Shown here: positions 1 to 8,965 of the stretch, piece after piece | How positions within the stretch are numbered: the first letter of the stretch is position 1 | Layout of the letters: each line of letters starts with the position of its first letter | Made by a program: the position numbers and the translations under genes | IMG/VR virus record: IMGVR_UViG_3300050821_003710 | Location: 1 to 35,650 of that record | Reading direction: 5' to 3' (one strand) | DNA: 35,650 nt | Source of the DNA: a virus | The notes under the pieces: generated by a model | Seen by the model: the letters and a program-made list of their open reading frames with translations, nothing else | Database searches by the model: none | What the model was told of the DNA's origin: nothing

Positions 1-1829
1 CCCGTAAAAAGTTTCGTAAAGTGCATGGTAGGGATATTGAAAAGAAAATTGGTAAGGAGGGGATTGCAGCTACCGAGGAAGAGGTGGCACTTGTTACGCA
101 ACCCGAGGCCGATGGTGACGATCCGTTTAGTTGGTCAGATTCCGAAGCGATTACTATCAATCATTATTACCTTAGAAAATATGAGAAAGATACGCTATAT
201 AAATTATCAAATGGTAATGTTTTAAATCAATCTGAAATGGATGATTTGATTGAAGATTCCCGCGATATGAATCAACGCAATCAGGACTTGGAATTGCAGC
301 AGCAATTAATGGGTGAACAAGGCATGTCGCAAATGCCTATGCAATCACCCCAAGAGGCTAGTGAACCTAATCCCATGCAATTACCTATGCCTGCGGGTGG
401 ATTGCAATCCCCTGGTAATGGCAATCAAGAGATTATTCCACAAGAAAATGGAATGGATGTATCAAAGCCTAAGATTGATATCACAGAATCAATGATTGAT
501 GAATCACCGGAAACTATGACATTATGGCAAGATGGTCAGATAGTTCGTATTGAAGACAAGCGTCCTAGTAAACGCCATAAGATTATTCATTATCAATTTG
601 CAGGAGACTATGAACTTGATAAAACTGAATTCCCCTCCGAACAGCTTCCTCTTGTTTTTGTTGATAACAAGAGCGATTACGACAAAACAGGAAAGCAAGT
701 TACCCGTTCATTCTTCGGTGATTGCAAAGATACCCAGCGTTACATCAACTACCTACGTACCCAATCGGCTTACATACTTAAAGTCTCCCGATACGATCAA
801 TGGATTGGCAGTAAAAAGAACGTAGCATCCCTGGACACACAAAGAAACTGGCGCGATCCCAATTCCACACAGGGCATGATTACCTATGATGAATCCCCAT
901 CGGGTGCGAAGCCTGAACAGATAAGAGCACCTGAGCTTTCAGCAAGTTTATTTCAACAATATCAGTTAGCTATTGAAGATTTATATACGTCCACAGGCCT
1001 TTATCCGGCGCGCATGGGGGATATGGGAAATAATGGAGGTGAGGCTTCCGGTAAAGCACTTGACCGATGGCAGAGACAGGGCAGTTATGCCACTGAGATA
1101 TTTTCTAATTCATTAAAGCGTGCCGTGCAAACAGGGGGTGCAATTGTTAATGAAATGATACCGCGCGTTTATGATACTGAGCGCGTTATGGCCTTAATGA
1201 CACCTGATGAGGGCATGAAAAACATTACAATTAATAAACAAAATGATGAATATGGCGAGCAAATTGAAAATGATATACGCAAAGGAACCTACCAGGTACG
1301 CATAAAACCAGGGCCAAGTTATGAGGGGCAAAAACAAGAGGCATTGCAATCGTTACAACAAGTACTTCAAGCCGATCCCACGGCATTTAATATTATTGCT
1401 GATTTGTATGCCGATAATCTGCCCCTTGCTAATAACCTTGAGATTAGGAACCGCCTTAAAACACGTGTATCGCCACAAATTATAGAAGCGGGTAAGACGG
1501 GTAAAATGCCCCCTCAACCCGGTCCATCGCCCGAAGAACAACAATTGCAATTACAGGCACAAAACCAGCAACAAATTGTTGCGCTTAAAGGAAAAGAGTT
1601 AGAACTTAAAGACAAAGAAATCACCCTTAAACAACAAGAAATCATGATGGAGGCGCAATTCAAAATACAAGAACTAGAGACAAAACGGCTTGAAACAGCA
1701 GGAAAGCTACAAGAGCAGGAGCTTCGATATCAATCAGAAACTGAGCGTACCCAGGCTGATACGGCTATGGCGCACGCGGATAATCTTGTGAAGATATTGA
1801 CGCATAAAATACCCGATTTAAAGGATTAG
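1..1829 (+). CDS. Portal protein, P22-like (5' end cut by window)
   Basis: The frame is open from the first base, so the N-terminus lies outside the window; a GTG at 21 is only an internal codon. About 608 residues are visible. P22-type portals are roughly 700 residues, so perhaps 100-200 are missing. The portal forms the dodecameric ring at the head vertex through which DNA is packaged and ejected. The middle (KRHKIIHYQFAGDY, then RSFFGDCKDTQRYINYLR) and the segment LYTSTGLYPARMGDMGNNG with GKALDRWQRQGS match the core pattern of the P22 portal family. The C-terminal ~100 residues are Gln/Glu/Lys-rich coiled coil. A Met/Pro/Gln-rich insert at about residues 95-150 is low-complexity. The scaffold gene starts 4 bases downstream. 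Family assignment is from recognition of the pattern, not a search. Confidence 0.88.
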   Translation, partial: RKKFRKVHGRDIEKKIGKEGIAATEEEVALVTQPEADGDDPFSWSDSEAITINHYYLRKYEKDTLYKLSNGNVLNQSEMDDLIEDSRDMNQRNQDLELQQQLMGEQGMSQMPMQSPQEASEPNPMQLPMPAGGLQSPGNGNQEIIPQENGMDVSKPKIDITESMIDESPETMTLWQDGQIVRIEDKRPSKRHKIIHYQFAGDYELDKTEFPSEQLPLVFVDNKSDYDKTGKQVTRSFFGDCKDTQRYINYLRTQSAYILKVSRYDQWIGSKKNVASLDTQRNWRDPNSTQGMITYDESPSGAKPEQIRAPELSASLFQQYQLAIEDLYTSTGLYPARMGDMGNNGGEASGKALDRWQRQGSYATEIFSNSLKRAVQTGGAIVNEMIPRVYDTERVMALMTPDEGMKNITINKQNDEYGEQIENDIRKGTYQVRIKPGPSYEGQKQEALQSLQQVLQADPTAFNIIADLYADNLPLANNLEIRNRLKTRVSPQIIEAGKTGKMPPQPGPSPEEQQLQLQAQNQQQIVALKGKELELKDKEITLKQQEIMMEAQFKIQELETKRLETAGKLQEQELRYQSETERTQADTAMAHADNLVKILTHKIPDLKD

Positions 1830-1833
1830 ATTC

Positions 1834-2778
1834 ATGCCAACAAGTAACATAGATGATTTATTAATGGGTGGTAAAAGTAACATTCATCCTGAAACACCGG
1901 AACATGTCGATGCGAATAATGACAATAAACCTATGGGTGATATTGACGGGGATGCACCGGATTATGGGGAGGATGAAACAGAATCGAATGATGAGTCCAT
2001 AGAAAATAATGAGGGTGACGAAAAAGATTCAATTGAAGAGCCTGAAAAAGAATATGATGAGGATGAATACGGCAATACGAAAGAGCGCATGAGTAAGGGG
2101 ATGAAAGAGCGTTTGGATAGAAAAGAAAAACAACATCAAAGAGAAATTGAGCAACGTGAAATTGAAATTAATAACCTGAGATCTCAACTTAAAAATGAAG
2201 GGGCTAGCCGTGAAGTACAACAAGCCGCTAAGGATTTTGAGTACGATCCTGAAAGTAGTGGCGATTGGCAGCAGCAATTAGCGAGCTTTGTAAAGCAAAC
2301 AGTAAGTAGCATGAGTCGCGAGGAGGCTGAAACTAGACAGCGTCATGAAGATGCCCAATTACAACATGAGTTTGAATCGAAATTTAAAACAGGCATGGAA
2401 AAGTTTAGTGATTTTTCAGATGTTGTAAGTGCATTGCCGTTTCAAATCAGTAACCCCATGACCTTAGCTACTCGTGCAATGGCAGATCCTGCGGCTTTTC
2501 TTTACGCAGCTGCTAAACGCCAACCAGCAGAGCTTGAGCGTATATCCAAGATTCGCGATCCTTACGCACAAATGACTGAGATGGGACGCTTAGAGGAACG
2601 TATGCGAAAAAATAAACCTACAACTAATGCGCCAAGACCGCTAGGTCGAACTACAGAGGATTCCACGGGTCGTGAAACTAAGAAAAAAACAGAACCTACA
2701 ATTGAGGATTTAATTGCACGCGCTGATGCTAAGAAATTAGCTAAGCGTAAAGTAGCACCGATGAGAGGGAGACGATAA
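1834..2778 (+). CDS. Putative scaffolding protein
   Basis: The protein has 314 residues. It is strongly acidic for the first ~80 residues (Asp/Glu/Asn-rich), then a charged coiled-coil stretch around residues 85-130, then a mixed helical part and a basic tail ending GRR. Position between portal and coat gene, length, charge and predicted helix content match the scaffolding proteins of P22-like phages, which guide procapsid assembly through a basic C-terminal coat-binding segment. The stop overlaps the next start (TAATG at 2776-2780). No catalytic motif is visible. The identification rests on position and composition. Confidence 0.7.
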   Translation: MPTSNIDDLLMGGKSNIHPETPEHVDANNDNKPMGDIDGDAPDYGEDETESNDESIENNEGDEKDSIEEPEKEYDEDEYGNTKERMSKGMKERLDRKEKQHQREIEQREIEINNLRSQLKNEGASREVQQAAKDFEYDPESSGDWQQQLASFVKQTVSSMSREEAETRQRHEDAQLQHEFESKFKTGMEKFSDFSDVVSALPFQISNPMTLATRAMADPAAFLYAAAKRQPAELERISKIRDPYAQMTEMGRLEERMRKNKPTTNAPRPLGRTTEDSTGRETKKKTEPTIEDLIARADAKKLAKRKVAPMRGRR

Positions 2779-3254
2779 TGGATGAACATATAACCCTTGA
2801 TAATTGGAAGCCTGAAGTCAGTATAAATAAACTTGTAAAATCCCAATGGAGAAAAGAGGCTAATCATGGAAATTATGATATGCGCCCTGGATTAGATGAG
2901 ATACGAAAAATTAAAATGCATATTAAAAAAGGCAAGTTTGACCATGAAATTATGGAAGCATTCGGCATTGATTGCGACACGCTGGTTGCAATTAAAAAAG
3001 ATAAATACCATCCTGTGGATGGCATATCCATGGATAACTTATCAAAAATCTATAAAGGATTTAAGGAAATTGAAAATAAAATCACCAATCTTTATCAAGC
3101 CCTTAATATGCTTGCAGACAATGCTTTTAGTGAAGAGAAAACAGCTAAAAGAATACTTTTTAAATCATTAATCAAAGTGTCTAAGAAGAAAACCGTAACC
3201 CAGGATGATTTTGAGGATGATGAAGAGTTTGATGACGAGGATGATATTGAGTAA
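2778..3254 (+). CDS. Hypothetical virion-region protein
   Basis: The 158-residue protein is not recognised. The body is basic and helical; the last ~20 residues are almost all Asp and Glu (FEDDEEFDDEDDIE). The ATG overlaps the stop of the scaffold gene, so the two are probably translationally coupled. It is the last gene before a terminator-like hairpin and a new promoter, which places it at the end of the portal-scaffold transcript. An assembly accessory role is possible but unproven. Confidence 0.7.
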   Translation: MDEHITLDNWKPEVSINKLVKSQWRKEANHGNYDMRPGLDEIRKIKMHIKKGKFDHEIMEAFGIDCDTLVAIKKDKYHPVDGISMDNLSKIYKGFKEIENKITNLYQALNMLADNAFSEEKTAKRILFKSLIKVSKKKTVTQDDFEDDEEFDDEDDIE

Positions 3255-3266
3255 ACCTAATGCCAG

Positions 3267-3287
3267 GGCAGTGATGAGCTGCCTTTT
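3267..3287 (+). terminator. Weak rho-independent terminator
   Basis: GGCAG (3267-3271) pairs with CTGCC (3279-3283) around a 7-base loop and is followed by TTTT. It lies 13 bases after the stop of the preceding gene and just before the coat-protein promoter. The stem is short and the T tract brief, so read-through is likely. Confidence 0.45.
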
Positions 3288-3323
3288 CGCTCGCGAAGCT
3301 AGGCATTCCAATAATATCGTGAT

Positions 3324-3352
3324 TTGACAACATTGAAAAGCAATACTATTAT
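3324..3352 (+). promoter_or_regulatory. Sigma70-like promoter of the coat gene
   Basis: A perfect -35 box TTGACA (3324-3329) is followed after 17 bases by TATTAT (3347-3352). The resulting leader of about 130 bases before the coat-protein start contains another short hairpin, GCTC/GAGC with a T5 tail, at 3437-3454. A strong dedicated promoter fits the high demand for coat protein. Confidence 0.7.
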
Positions 3353-3487
3353 ACAAATTGATGCGTAAGGGAACCCATCACCCACCAAACACATAGACGC
3401 GTATTTATTGTCGCCCGTCGGACTTGAAATTAAGGTGCTCATTAAGAGCTTTTTATATATTCATTTTCGTACAGGGAGTACAATAAA

Positions 3488-4738
3488 ATGTCTAATGTAT
3501 TCAGGGAGACCCAATACGTCCTCGACGACGTGTTCGTTCGATTTTGGAACAGTTTGTCCTTTGCACGCACAGCTAACCGTAACCTAGAAGCTGATTTCAA
3601 AAATCTAAGATTCGCAACAGGTCAAACCATTGATTACCGTTTGGAAGAACGTTATCTAGCAGGCGAAGGTGCTTCAGCTACTTCCGAAGCTCGCGTTCAA
3701 ATCATCCGACCTTTATCCATTACAAAGCAATTTAGAACCATGATTGAGTACACGGGTTTTGAATTGACTTTTGATAGAGCGCGAGATGAGCCTTATTTGG
3801 AAATGGCTAATGCGCCACGTGCTAAACGTTTGGCAAACTTAGTTGAAGGGTTTATTGCGACCACTTTTCAAGATCAGGTTTATAACTCCGTTGGTACACC
3901 AGGTGTTCCTGTAGATTTTAATACCATTTTATCAGCTGATGCATTAATGACGCAGTTGGCAATTCCTGAAGATGGAAAGCGTTTTGCAGGGGTTGGCCCA
4001 CGGATTGCAGCAAATCTATCAAATGACTTATTTAATACATTCAATGATACCGTAAACACAGGAGCACTGATTGATGGGTTTGTTGGGCATCTATCAGGTT
4101 TTGATTTCTTTAAAACAAACTTTTTACAAAGACAAATCGCAGGTGCAGGTCAATTAGGTGGCTCTCCTCCAGCAGGATTTTTATTAGCTGGTACGGTTAC
4201 CAATGGGCCAATTTCAGGTGGTAATACAATTTCTGTAACAGGTCTTGGTCAAGCCCCTGGTACGGTTGTGTTTAATGTGGGTGATATTATCCAGATAGCC
4301 CCTGCGGCAGGTGTGTTTGCCGTTAATCCATTGACCTATGAGCCTATTTATGAAGCTCCTGCTCAATTTGTTGTTACAGCAACAGTTATATCCGCTAACG
4401 GCTCAACCGCTGATATTCCTGTTAACCCAACAATTGTTGTAGGCCCTGATGCGCGAGCCAATATTTCAGCATCAATACCCAATGGTGCGCAAATATTACT
4501 TTATGCCGATCATAATGTGTCCCTTGCTTATCATACACAAGCCGTAGTGTTTGCAGCCCCTCCAATCAAAGAATTACGGGGTGGTGTTGAAGCGGTGACT
4601 CGATACTCTGATTTGTATAAATTAGCGATGACGTATTCATTGGGTGCGGATATCAGGAACTATGAACAGTTAGACCGTATTGACGTTATATGCGGTGTGG
4701 CTATTAACCCTGAGTTTGCTGTGATGATTATGTCTTAA
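3488..4738 (+). CDS. Major capsid protein, P22 coat family
   Basis: The 416-residue protein is close in size to the 430-residue P22 gp5. It begins MSNVFRETQYVLDDVFVRFWN, then FKNLRFATGQTIDYRLEERY and a long region rich in Gly, Ala, Pro and Val, consistent with the HK97-fold coat and its inserted domain. It forms the icosahedral shell. The start has AGGGAG upstream. The gene has its own promoter and leader and is followed by a strong hairpin. Assignment rests on sequence pattern, size and position after the scaffold. Confidence 0.85.
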   Translation: MSNVFRETQYVLDDVFVRFWNSLSFARTANRNLEADFKNLRFATGQTIDYRLEERYLAGEGASATSEARVQIIRPLSITKQFRTMIEYTGFELTFDRARDEPYLEMANAPRAKRLANLVEGFIATTFQDQVYNSVGTPGVPVDFNTILSADALMTQLAIPEDGKRFAGVGPRIAANLSNDLFNTFNDTVNTGALIDGFVGHLSGFDFFKTNFLQRQIAGAGQLGGSPPAGFLLAGTVTNGPISGGNTISVTGLGQAPGTVVFNVGDIIQIAPAAGVFAVNPLTYEPIYEAPAQFVVTATVISANGSTADIPVNPTIVVGPDARANISASIPNGAQILLYADHNVSLAYHTQAVVFAAPPIKELRGGVEAVTRYSDLYKLAMTYSLGADIRNYEQLDRIDVICGVAINPEFAVMIMS

Positions 4739-4745
4739 TTTTTAT

Positions 4746-4788
4746 ACCACTCCAGACAGTTTGTTTTTTTCATGGTGTCTGGAGTGGT
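4746..4788 (+). terminator. Strong hairpin after coat gene
   Basis: A perfect 13-bp inverted repeat (4746-4758 with 4776-4788; arm ACCACTCCAGACA) encloses a 17-base loop that contains seven consecutive T. There is no T run after the stem, so it may stabilise or process the coat mRNA as much as terminate it. It begins 8 bases after the coat stop codon. Confidence 0.65.
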
Positions 4789-4811
4789 TACTAAACAAGG
4801 AAAGGTGATTT

Positions 4812-5072
4812 ATGGAAGGGATTCCAGCTAATTACTTAGGGCGCATCGTTTCAAAGCTAAACTTTCGCGCTTTTATTTATGCATCCGATGGATCTCAAAA
4901 ACTTGTGAACTCATGGGATGATTATGAGAAACACATGGAAACCGGGTTATGGTTTGCATGTATAGAGGACATTGTTAAAAAAGAGGAAACTACTCCAGAA
5001 ACTCAAGTTTCCATAAAGAAAAACAAAAAAGTGTCTAAAGAAGTAAAGGATGATTTCTTGCCAAGGGATTGA
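4812..5072 (+). CDS. Hypothetical protein between coat and tail accessory genes
   Basis: The 86-residue protein is not recognised. The first ~55 residues look folded (NYLGRIVSKLNFRAFIYASDGSQ), the last ~30 are Lys/Glu-rich and probably disordered. A clear AAGGAAAGGTG ribosome site precedes the ATG. In related podoviruses this slot often holds a small head or head-completion protein; that is only a positional inference. Confidence 0.65.
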   Translation: MEGIPANYLGRIVSKLNFRAFIYASDGSQKLVNSWDDYEKHMETGLWFACIEDIVKKEETTPETQVSIKKNKKVSKEVKDDFLPRD

Positions 5073-5074
5073 TT

Positions 5075-6019
5075 ATGACACCAATGACTGTACGCGAGTT
5101 TGTCTTTCAAATGTATCGGCTCATTAACGCGTCAAATCCTACAATACCGCTTCATGGTGATGATGAATCACTTGCTATACGGGTTTTAAATCAATTATTA
5201 AATTCTTATTCCAGTTCTGGATTAATGACAACCATTGCACAAACTGTATCGGTTAATATCAATACACCGATTAGTCAGATTTTTTTTACCGATCCGGATT
5301 ATTCAACGATAACAACCCATAAAGAAATTGTTACATTAGCAACAGGATCGCCTTCATTTACGGTGGCCGATGGCACGATTTATTTTATCGGTGATTTAGT
5401 AACGGGGGCTGGTATTCCTGCCTTATCCACGATTATTTCCATAGTGGGTAATATTGTAACCATAAGCAACAATGCCACGATTAGCTTGCCCTCAATGCTA
5501 ACATTTAGCCATGATGCATCCGATCCTACCGTTGCTTATATTAAGCTAGGTCGATTGGCAAACTTAGATAGTGCTTGGCTATTACTCGATGGCGTAACCT
5601 ATCCATTAATCGATAAATCACGAGATGAATTTTTAGCGGCTTGGAAGTATGAGCCATTAATTGGATTGCCACGATTTATAATTACATTTCCACAAACGGT
5701 CTATGTCTCGGCACAATTGTATCCTGCACCCAGCCAATTTTTTACCTTTTTTTGCCGAGGTAAATTTAAATTGCCGCCCTTAACGGCCAATAGTGACTTA
5801 TCCGGTATTCCCGATTATTACATATTGTATTTTCTGTATGCAGTAGGTAAATACGTTTCAAAGTTTAAAAGTCGGGGCAGTGCGTGGACTCCTGATTTAG
5901 AAGCTGATTATCGTGAATTGAAAGACAATATTGAGGGAGCCTCTGAAGTGAACTTATCCATTGCAGGCGATGAGCAATCATTGCTTAACGGAGCCTTTAG
6001 GGTCAAAGCTGGAATTTAA
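5075..6019 (+). CDS. gp4-like tail accessory / DNA-stabilisation factor
   Basis: The 314-residue protein starts at ATG 5075, six bases after AAGGGA. The N-terminal part (FVFQMYRLINASNPTIPLHG, then LAIRVLNQLLNSYSSSGLM) has the pattern of P22 gp4, the first tail accessory factor, which binds the portal and closes the packaged head. P22 gp4 is about 166 residues; this one is nearly twice as long. Residues 84-145 form a beta-rich module (VTLATGSPSFTV ... GAGIPALSTIISI ... ITFS-like end) that recurs in the collar fibre at 14092-15708. The C-terminal half has YYILYFLYAVGKYVSKFKSRG. It sits between coat and gp10-like genes, as expected. Confidence 0.72.
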   Translation: MTPMTVREFVFQMYRLINASNPTIPLHGDDESLAIRVLNQLLNSYSSSGLMTTIAQTVSVNINTPISQIFFTDPDYSTITTHKEIVTLATGSPSFTVADGTIYFIGDLVTGAGIPALSTIISIVGNIVTISNNATISLPSMLTFSHDASDPTVAYIKLGRLANLDSAWLLLDGVTYPLIDKSRDEFLAAWKYEPLIGLPRFIITFPQTVYVSAQLYPAPSQFFTFFCRGKFKLPPLTANSDLSGIPDYYILYFLYAVGKYVSKFKSRGSAWTPDLEADYRELKDNIEGASEVNLSIAGDEQSLLNGAFRVKAGI

Positions 6020-6029
6020 TAAATGCAGC

Positions 6030-6058
6030 TTGTTGCATTATGGTTTTTGATATATAAT
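6030..6058 (+). promoter_or_regulatory. Private promoter of the HNH endonuclease gene
   Basis: TTGTTG (6030-6035), 17-base spacer, TATAAT (6053-6058). The predicted start of transcription, about seven bases after the -10 box, falls near 6065, inside the palindrome that covers the ribosome site. The promoter starts 11 bases after the preceding stop codon. Confidence 0.6.
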
Positions 6059-6079
6059 ATCTCCTTTTAAAAGGAGATA
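6058..6079 (+). promoter_or_regulatory. 22-bp perfect palindrome sequestering the ribosome site
   Basis: The sequence is self-complementary over 22 bases, with core CTCCTTTTAAAAGGAG. Its right arm is the Shine-Dalgarno sequence AAGGAGAT of the HNH gene at 6082. In a read-through transcript from the tail genes both arms are present and the site would be paired. A transcript from the promoter at 6030-6058 would begin inside the palindrome and leave the site free. Confidence 0.7.
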
Positions 6080-6081
6080 AG

Positions 6082-6852
6082 ATGGAAAATATAAATGGTT
6101 TTACAGTAATAAGTGATGTTTGGATTAATGAAAAAAATTGTTATAAATGTAAAGCAGTATGTAAGATTTGTAATAAAGAATTTGAAACCAATTATCATGC
6201 GCTACATAGAATGAAAAGTTGCGGATGTGCAAGACCTGTTCAATTGAAGGCTTTGCCGGAATTTATAAATGGTTTTAAAGTAATCAAATGCCATGGATAT
6301 AATACAATAAAAAAAAATGGTAGATGGTCTACTGTTGAATGTAAAGTTTGTCATAAAGAATATGATGTTGATCCTAATCAGTTACAATATAGAAAACATT
6401 GTGGGTGCATGAAGAAAGGAGTGATAGCTAGTAGATATAATAAATCGCATCCTCAACTTTCACAAACGATTAAGCACATGATAAGCCGATGTTATAACAA
6501 AGATAACCAAGATTATTACAATTACGGTGCAAGAGGAATTAAAGTTTGCGATGAATGGTTAAAAGATAGGAATGTATTTATTGAATGGGCTTTATCTAAT
6601 GGATTTGAAAATAATAAAAAGTTGTCGATTGATCGTATTAATAGTGAAGGAGATTATAATCCCTCTAATTGCAAATGGTCTGATGCCACTGAACAGGCAA
6701 GAAACACAAGAAGAAATGTTTTAAATATTGATTTAGCACGACAACTTAGAAAAGATGCAAGTACCATGACGTATTTGCAATTGTCGAAAAAATATAATGT
6801 TAGCAAAGGGACAGTTTCAGCTGTTATAGCTAATGTAATCTGGAAAGAATAA
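6082..6852 (+). CDS. Free-standing HNH homing-type endonuclease
   Basis: The 256-residue protein has three parts. Residues 1-115 hold two similar Cys-rich units (INGFTVISDV...CKICNKEF...SCGC and INGFKVIKCH...CKVCHKEY...HCGC), probably zinc-binding DNA-recognition modules. Residues ~130-215 (MISRCYNKDNQDYYNYGARG, DRINSEGDYNPSNCKWSD) match the phage HNH endonuclease pattern. Residues ~215-256 (LRKDASTMTYLQLSKKYNVS) look like a helix-turn-helix. Such genes are selfish elements that nick or cut a cognate site and spread by repair. It is wedged between gp4-like and gp10-like genes and is more A+T-rich than either, consistent with invasion. Expression appears insulated by its own promoter and a palindrome over its ribosome site. 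Confidence 0.85.
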   Translation: MENINGFTVISDVWINEKNCYKCKAVCKICNKEFETNYHALHRMKSCGCARPVQLKALPEFINGFKVIKCHGYNTIKKNGRWSTVECKVCHKEYDVDPNQLQYRKHCGCMKKGVIASRYNKSHPQLSQTIKHMISRCYNKDNQDYYNYGARGIKVCDEWLKDRNVFIEWALSNGFENNKKLSIDRINSEGDYNPSNCKWSDATEQARNTRRNVLNIDLARQLRKDASTMTYLQLSKKYNVSKGTVSAVIANVIWKE

Positions 6853-6870
6853 CCTTTAAAGGATGGCAGG

Positions 6871-8649
6871 ATGCCACAATCACCAGTTAATGGCGCAACC
6901 ATAGAACAATTGCCAATCTTTTGCTATTTTGATAGACAAAGATTTACACAGTTTGGATCGCAAGACTGTGCTAATTGGTACGGTATATCGGTTGATACAG
7001 CCAAGAAAAAACAAGCCCTATACCCTACTATGGGACGTGCTCATATTAATTTTTTAAATCAAAATAGATTAATATTTAACGCTGAACCCACGCAAGTTTT
7101 TAAATCCATTAATTACCTTTATATAGTGGATGGCACGCAAGTTATCCAATTTGATAAATTTTACAATAGAAAAACATTACCCATAAGCGTGACATTAGGC
7201 GAGGCTATTTGGGCAGATACATTAGCCGTTGATACGAATGTTTATACAATGATGACGGATGGGCATAGTATATTTTTAATTACTGAAACAGGATCTACGG
7301 TAACGGCGCAAGTTGTTTCAGATATAAATCAACCTAAAAACCCTCGTTATGTCGCGGCTTTCGGTAATCGTTTTGTCGTAAGTACTGATTTAACCCCTAA
7401 TTTTACCTTATCAACGATTGATGTAGCAGGAGGAGCAGCAGCTTGCTTTACAATAAACGGTGCGCCCTTATTCAATAGAGCATCCGGTGTAATCGGTCAA
7501 TTTGCGGTATTACAGAATCAACTCTACATTTTATGTGATTTTACAACGGATGTATGGGCAAATATTGTCTCATCCGTTACTTTAAGTACAGGGGTTGTTT
7601 TGTCATTCCCATGGAAACAAAATTCGTCTTATAACTTTGATTATGGAATATCAGATCCTAACTCACTTAATGTCGATTTTGGCATGATGGTCTGGTTAGG
7701 GAGGAACTCATCTGGTTTAGTAACCTTTATGATGTCAGATGGTCAGGTTCCAAAACCTATATCATCACAAGCGGTGAATGTATTACTACAAGATTCAACA
7801 CATGCCTCCGCAATGTCACCCTTTTTATTTGATGAGGTGGATGGATTCCTATACCAATATGAGAATACTATTTTTTACAGAGCCAATGCCGGAACCTTTG
7901 TAGGTCTTGGTGAGCTTGATATTGAAGATAATCAAAATTCTATTGAATATAATTTTGCAACACAAACATGGGGGCGATGTATTGAATTGGATGGGGATAG
8001 AAATCGCATACAAAAGCATGTTTATTTTAATAATACGCATTTGGTGACGGTGCAAGGCGATGCAGCCATGTATGAGATGGCGGGTAATATTTATTACAAT
8101 GAGTTATTAAATCCTGCACAACCTAATCATCAAGCAGCCGATGCATTTTTAAAGTATCCTATGAGGTATGAGCTGACTACACAGCAAATATTTTTAGAAA
8201 ATTATGCGGAGTTTATGGATGAATACGTTGAAATTGACTTTGTATTTGGCGATCAAACGTTTTATAACAACAATGCGCCTTTCGATAATACGGTCTTCAT
8301 TGTGGGTGAAGCTAGTACTCCAACCGTTCCTGTATATGTGGTCGAGGAGGATGGTTCCACCTTCGTTATTCAAGATGGCACGAATACACCTACTTTTGAT
8401 GATAACCATTATAACGCTTTATTTAAGCCTTATCTGGAACTTTATTACAGCGATGATGGCGGGATAACTTTTACTCAAGCTGATGTTAGGGAATTTAGTC
8501 CTCTTGGTGCATACCGATGGCGGATGCGTTGGTATGAGCTAGGCACGTCAAGAAATCGGTGTTATCGATTGGTTGCGGTATCAAGCGCACCCATTGTGGT
8601 ATTAGGTGGAGTACGCAATACGAGGATTATTAGCGGGGGTGCTAATTAA
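6871..8649 (+). CDS. gp10-like packaged DNA stabilisation protein
   Basis: The 592-residue protein is beta-rich and opens MPQSPVNGATIEQLPIFCYF, then FGSQDCANWYGISVDTAKKK and many short repeated strand patterns (YIVDGTQVIQFD, FVVSTDLTPNFTLSTID), as in the gp10/tail-hub family of P22-like phages. P22 gp10 is 472 residues and plugs the portal channel beneath gp4. The longer C-terminal half here (two FVIQDGTNTPTFDDN-like stretches, then WRMRWYELGTSRNRCYRL) may carry extra tail-surface domains. Ribosome site AAAGGATGG; the stop overlaps the next start (TAATG). Confidence 0.72.
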   Translation: MPQSPVNGATIEQLPIFCYFDRQRFTQFGSQDCANWYGISVDTAKKKQALYPTMGRAHINFLNQNRLIFNAEPTQVFKSINYLYIVDGTQVIQFDKFYNRKTLPISVTLGEAIWADTLAVDTNVYTMMTDGHSIFLITETGSTVTAQVVSDINQPKNPRYVAAFGNRFVVSTDLTPNFTLSTIDVAGGAAACFTINGAPLFNRASGVIGQFAVLQNQLYILCDFTTDVWANIVSSVTLSTGVVLSFPWKQNSSYNFDYGISDPNSLNVDFGMMVWLGRNSSGLVTFMMSDGQVPKPISSQAVNVLLQDSTHASAMSPFLFDEVDGFLYQYENTIFYRANAGTFVGLGELDIEDNQNSIEYNFATQTWGRCIELDGDRNRIQKHVYFNNTHLVTVQGDAAMYEMAGNIYYNELLNPAQPNHQAADAFLKYPMRYELTTQQIFLENYAEFMDEYVEIDFVFGDQTFYNNNAPFDNTVFIVGEASTPTVPVYVVEEDGSTFVIQDGTNTPTFDDNHYNALFKPYLELYYSDDGGITFTQADVREFSPLGAYRWRMRWYELGTSRNRCYRLVAVSSAPIVVLGGVRNTRIISGGAN

Positions 8650-8948
8650 TGACTCTTTTTCTGGATAAAATAGATTCAGCACCTATTTCTAATCGGGATT
8701 TTGACCCCCAATTTTTACAATGGATTTGGGTTTTAGTAGATTCATTAAATGAAAATTTAACCGATATTGAAAGGGCTTTTAATTTGTCGGCAGCTGCAAG
8801 TTATACGGCGGCACAAATTAATACCATGCAAACGGCAACACCTAGTCAATTAAGTGACGGTATAATTTTATATGATACAACGAACAATGAATATGTTGGA
8901 CGAATTAGCGGTACGTTAGTTAAGTTTACAACGGCCGCATACCCATAA
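8649..8948 (+). CDS. Hypothetical tail protein, gp10-coupled
   Basis: The 99-residue protein is not confidently recognised. The ATG overlaps the stop of the gp10-like gene. The C-terminal part (SQLSDGIILYDTTNNEYVGRISGTL) resembles the short beta segments found in fibre-associated proteins. It may be a small tail-tip or adaptor protein; this is inferred only from context. Confidence 0.65.
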   Translation: MTLFLDKIDSAPISNRDFDPQFLQWIWVLVDSLNENLTDIERAFNLSAAASYTAAQINTMQTATPSQLSDGIILYDTTNNEYVGRISGTLVKFTTAAYP

Positions 8949-8965
8949 AGGAAAAGGAGTTTCCT

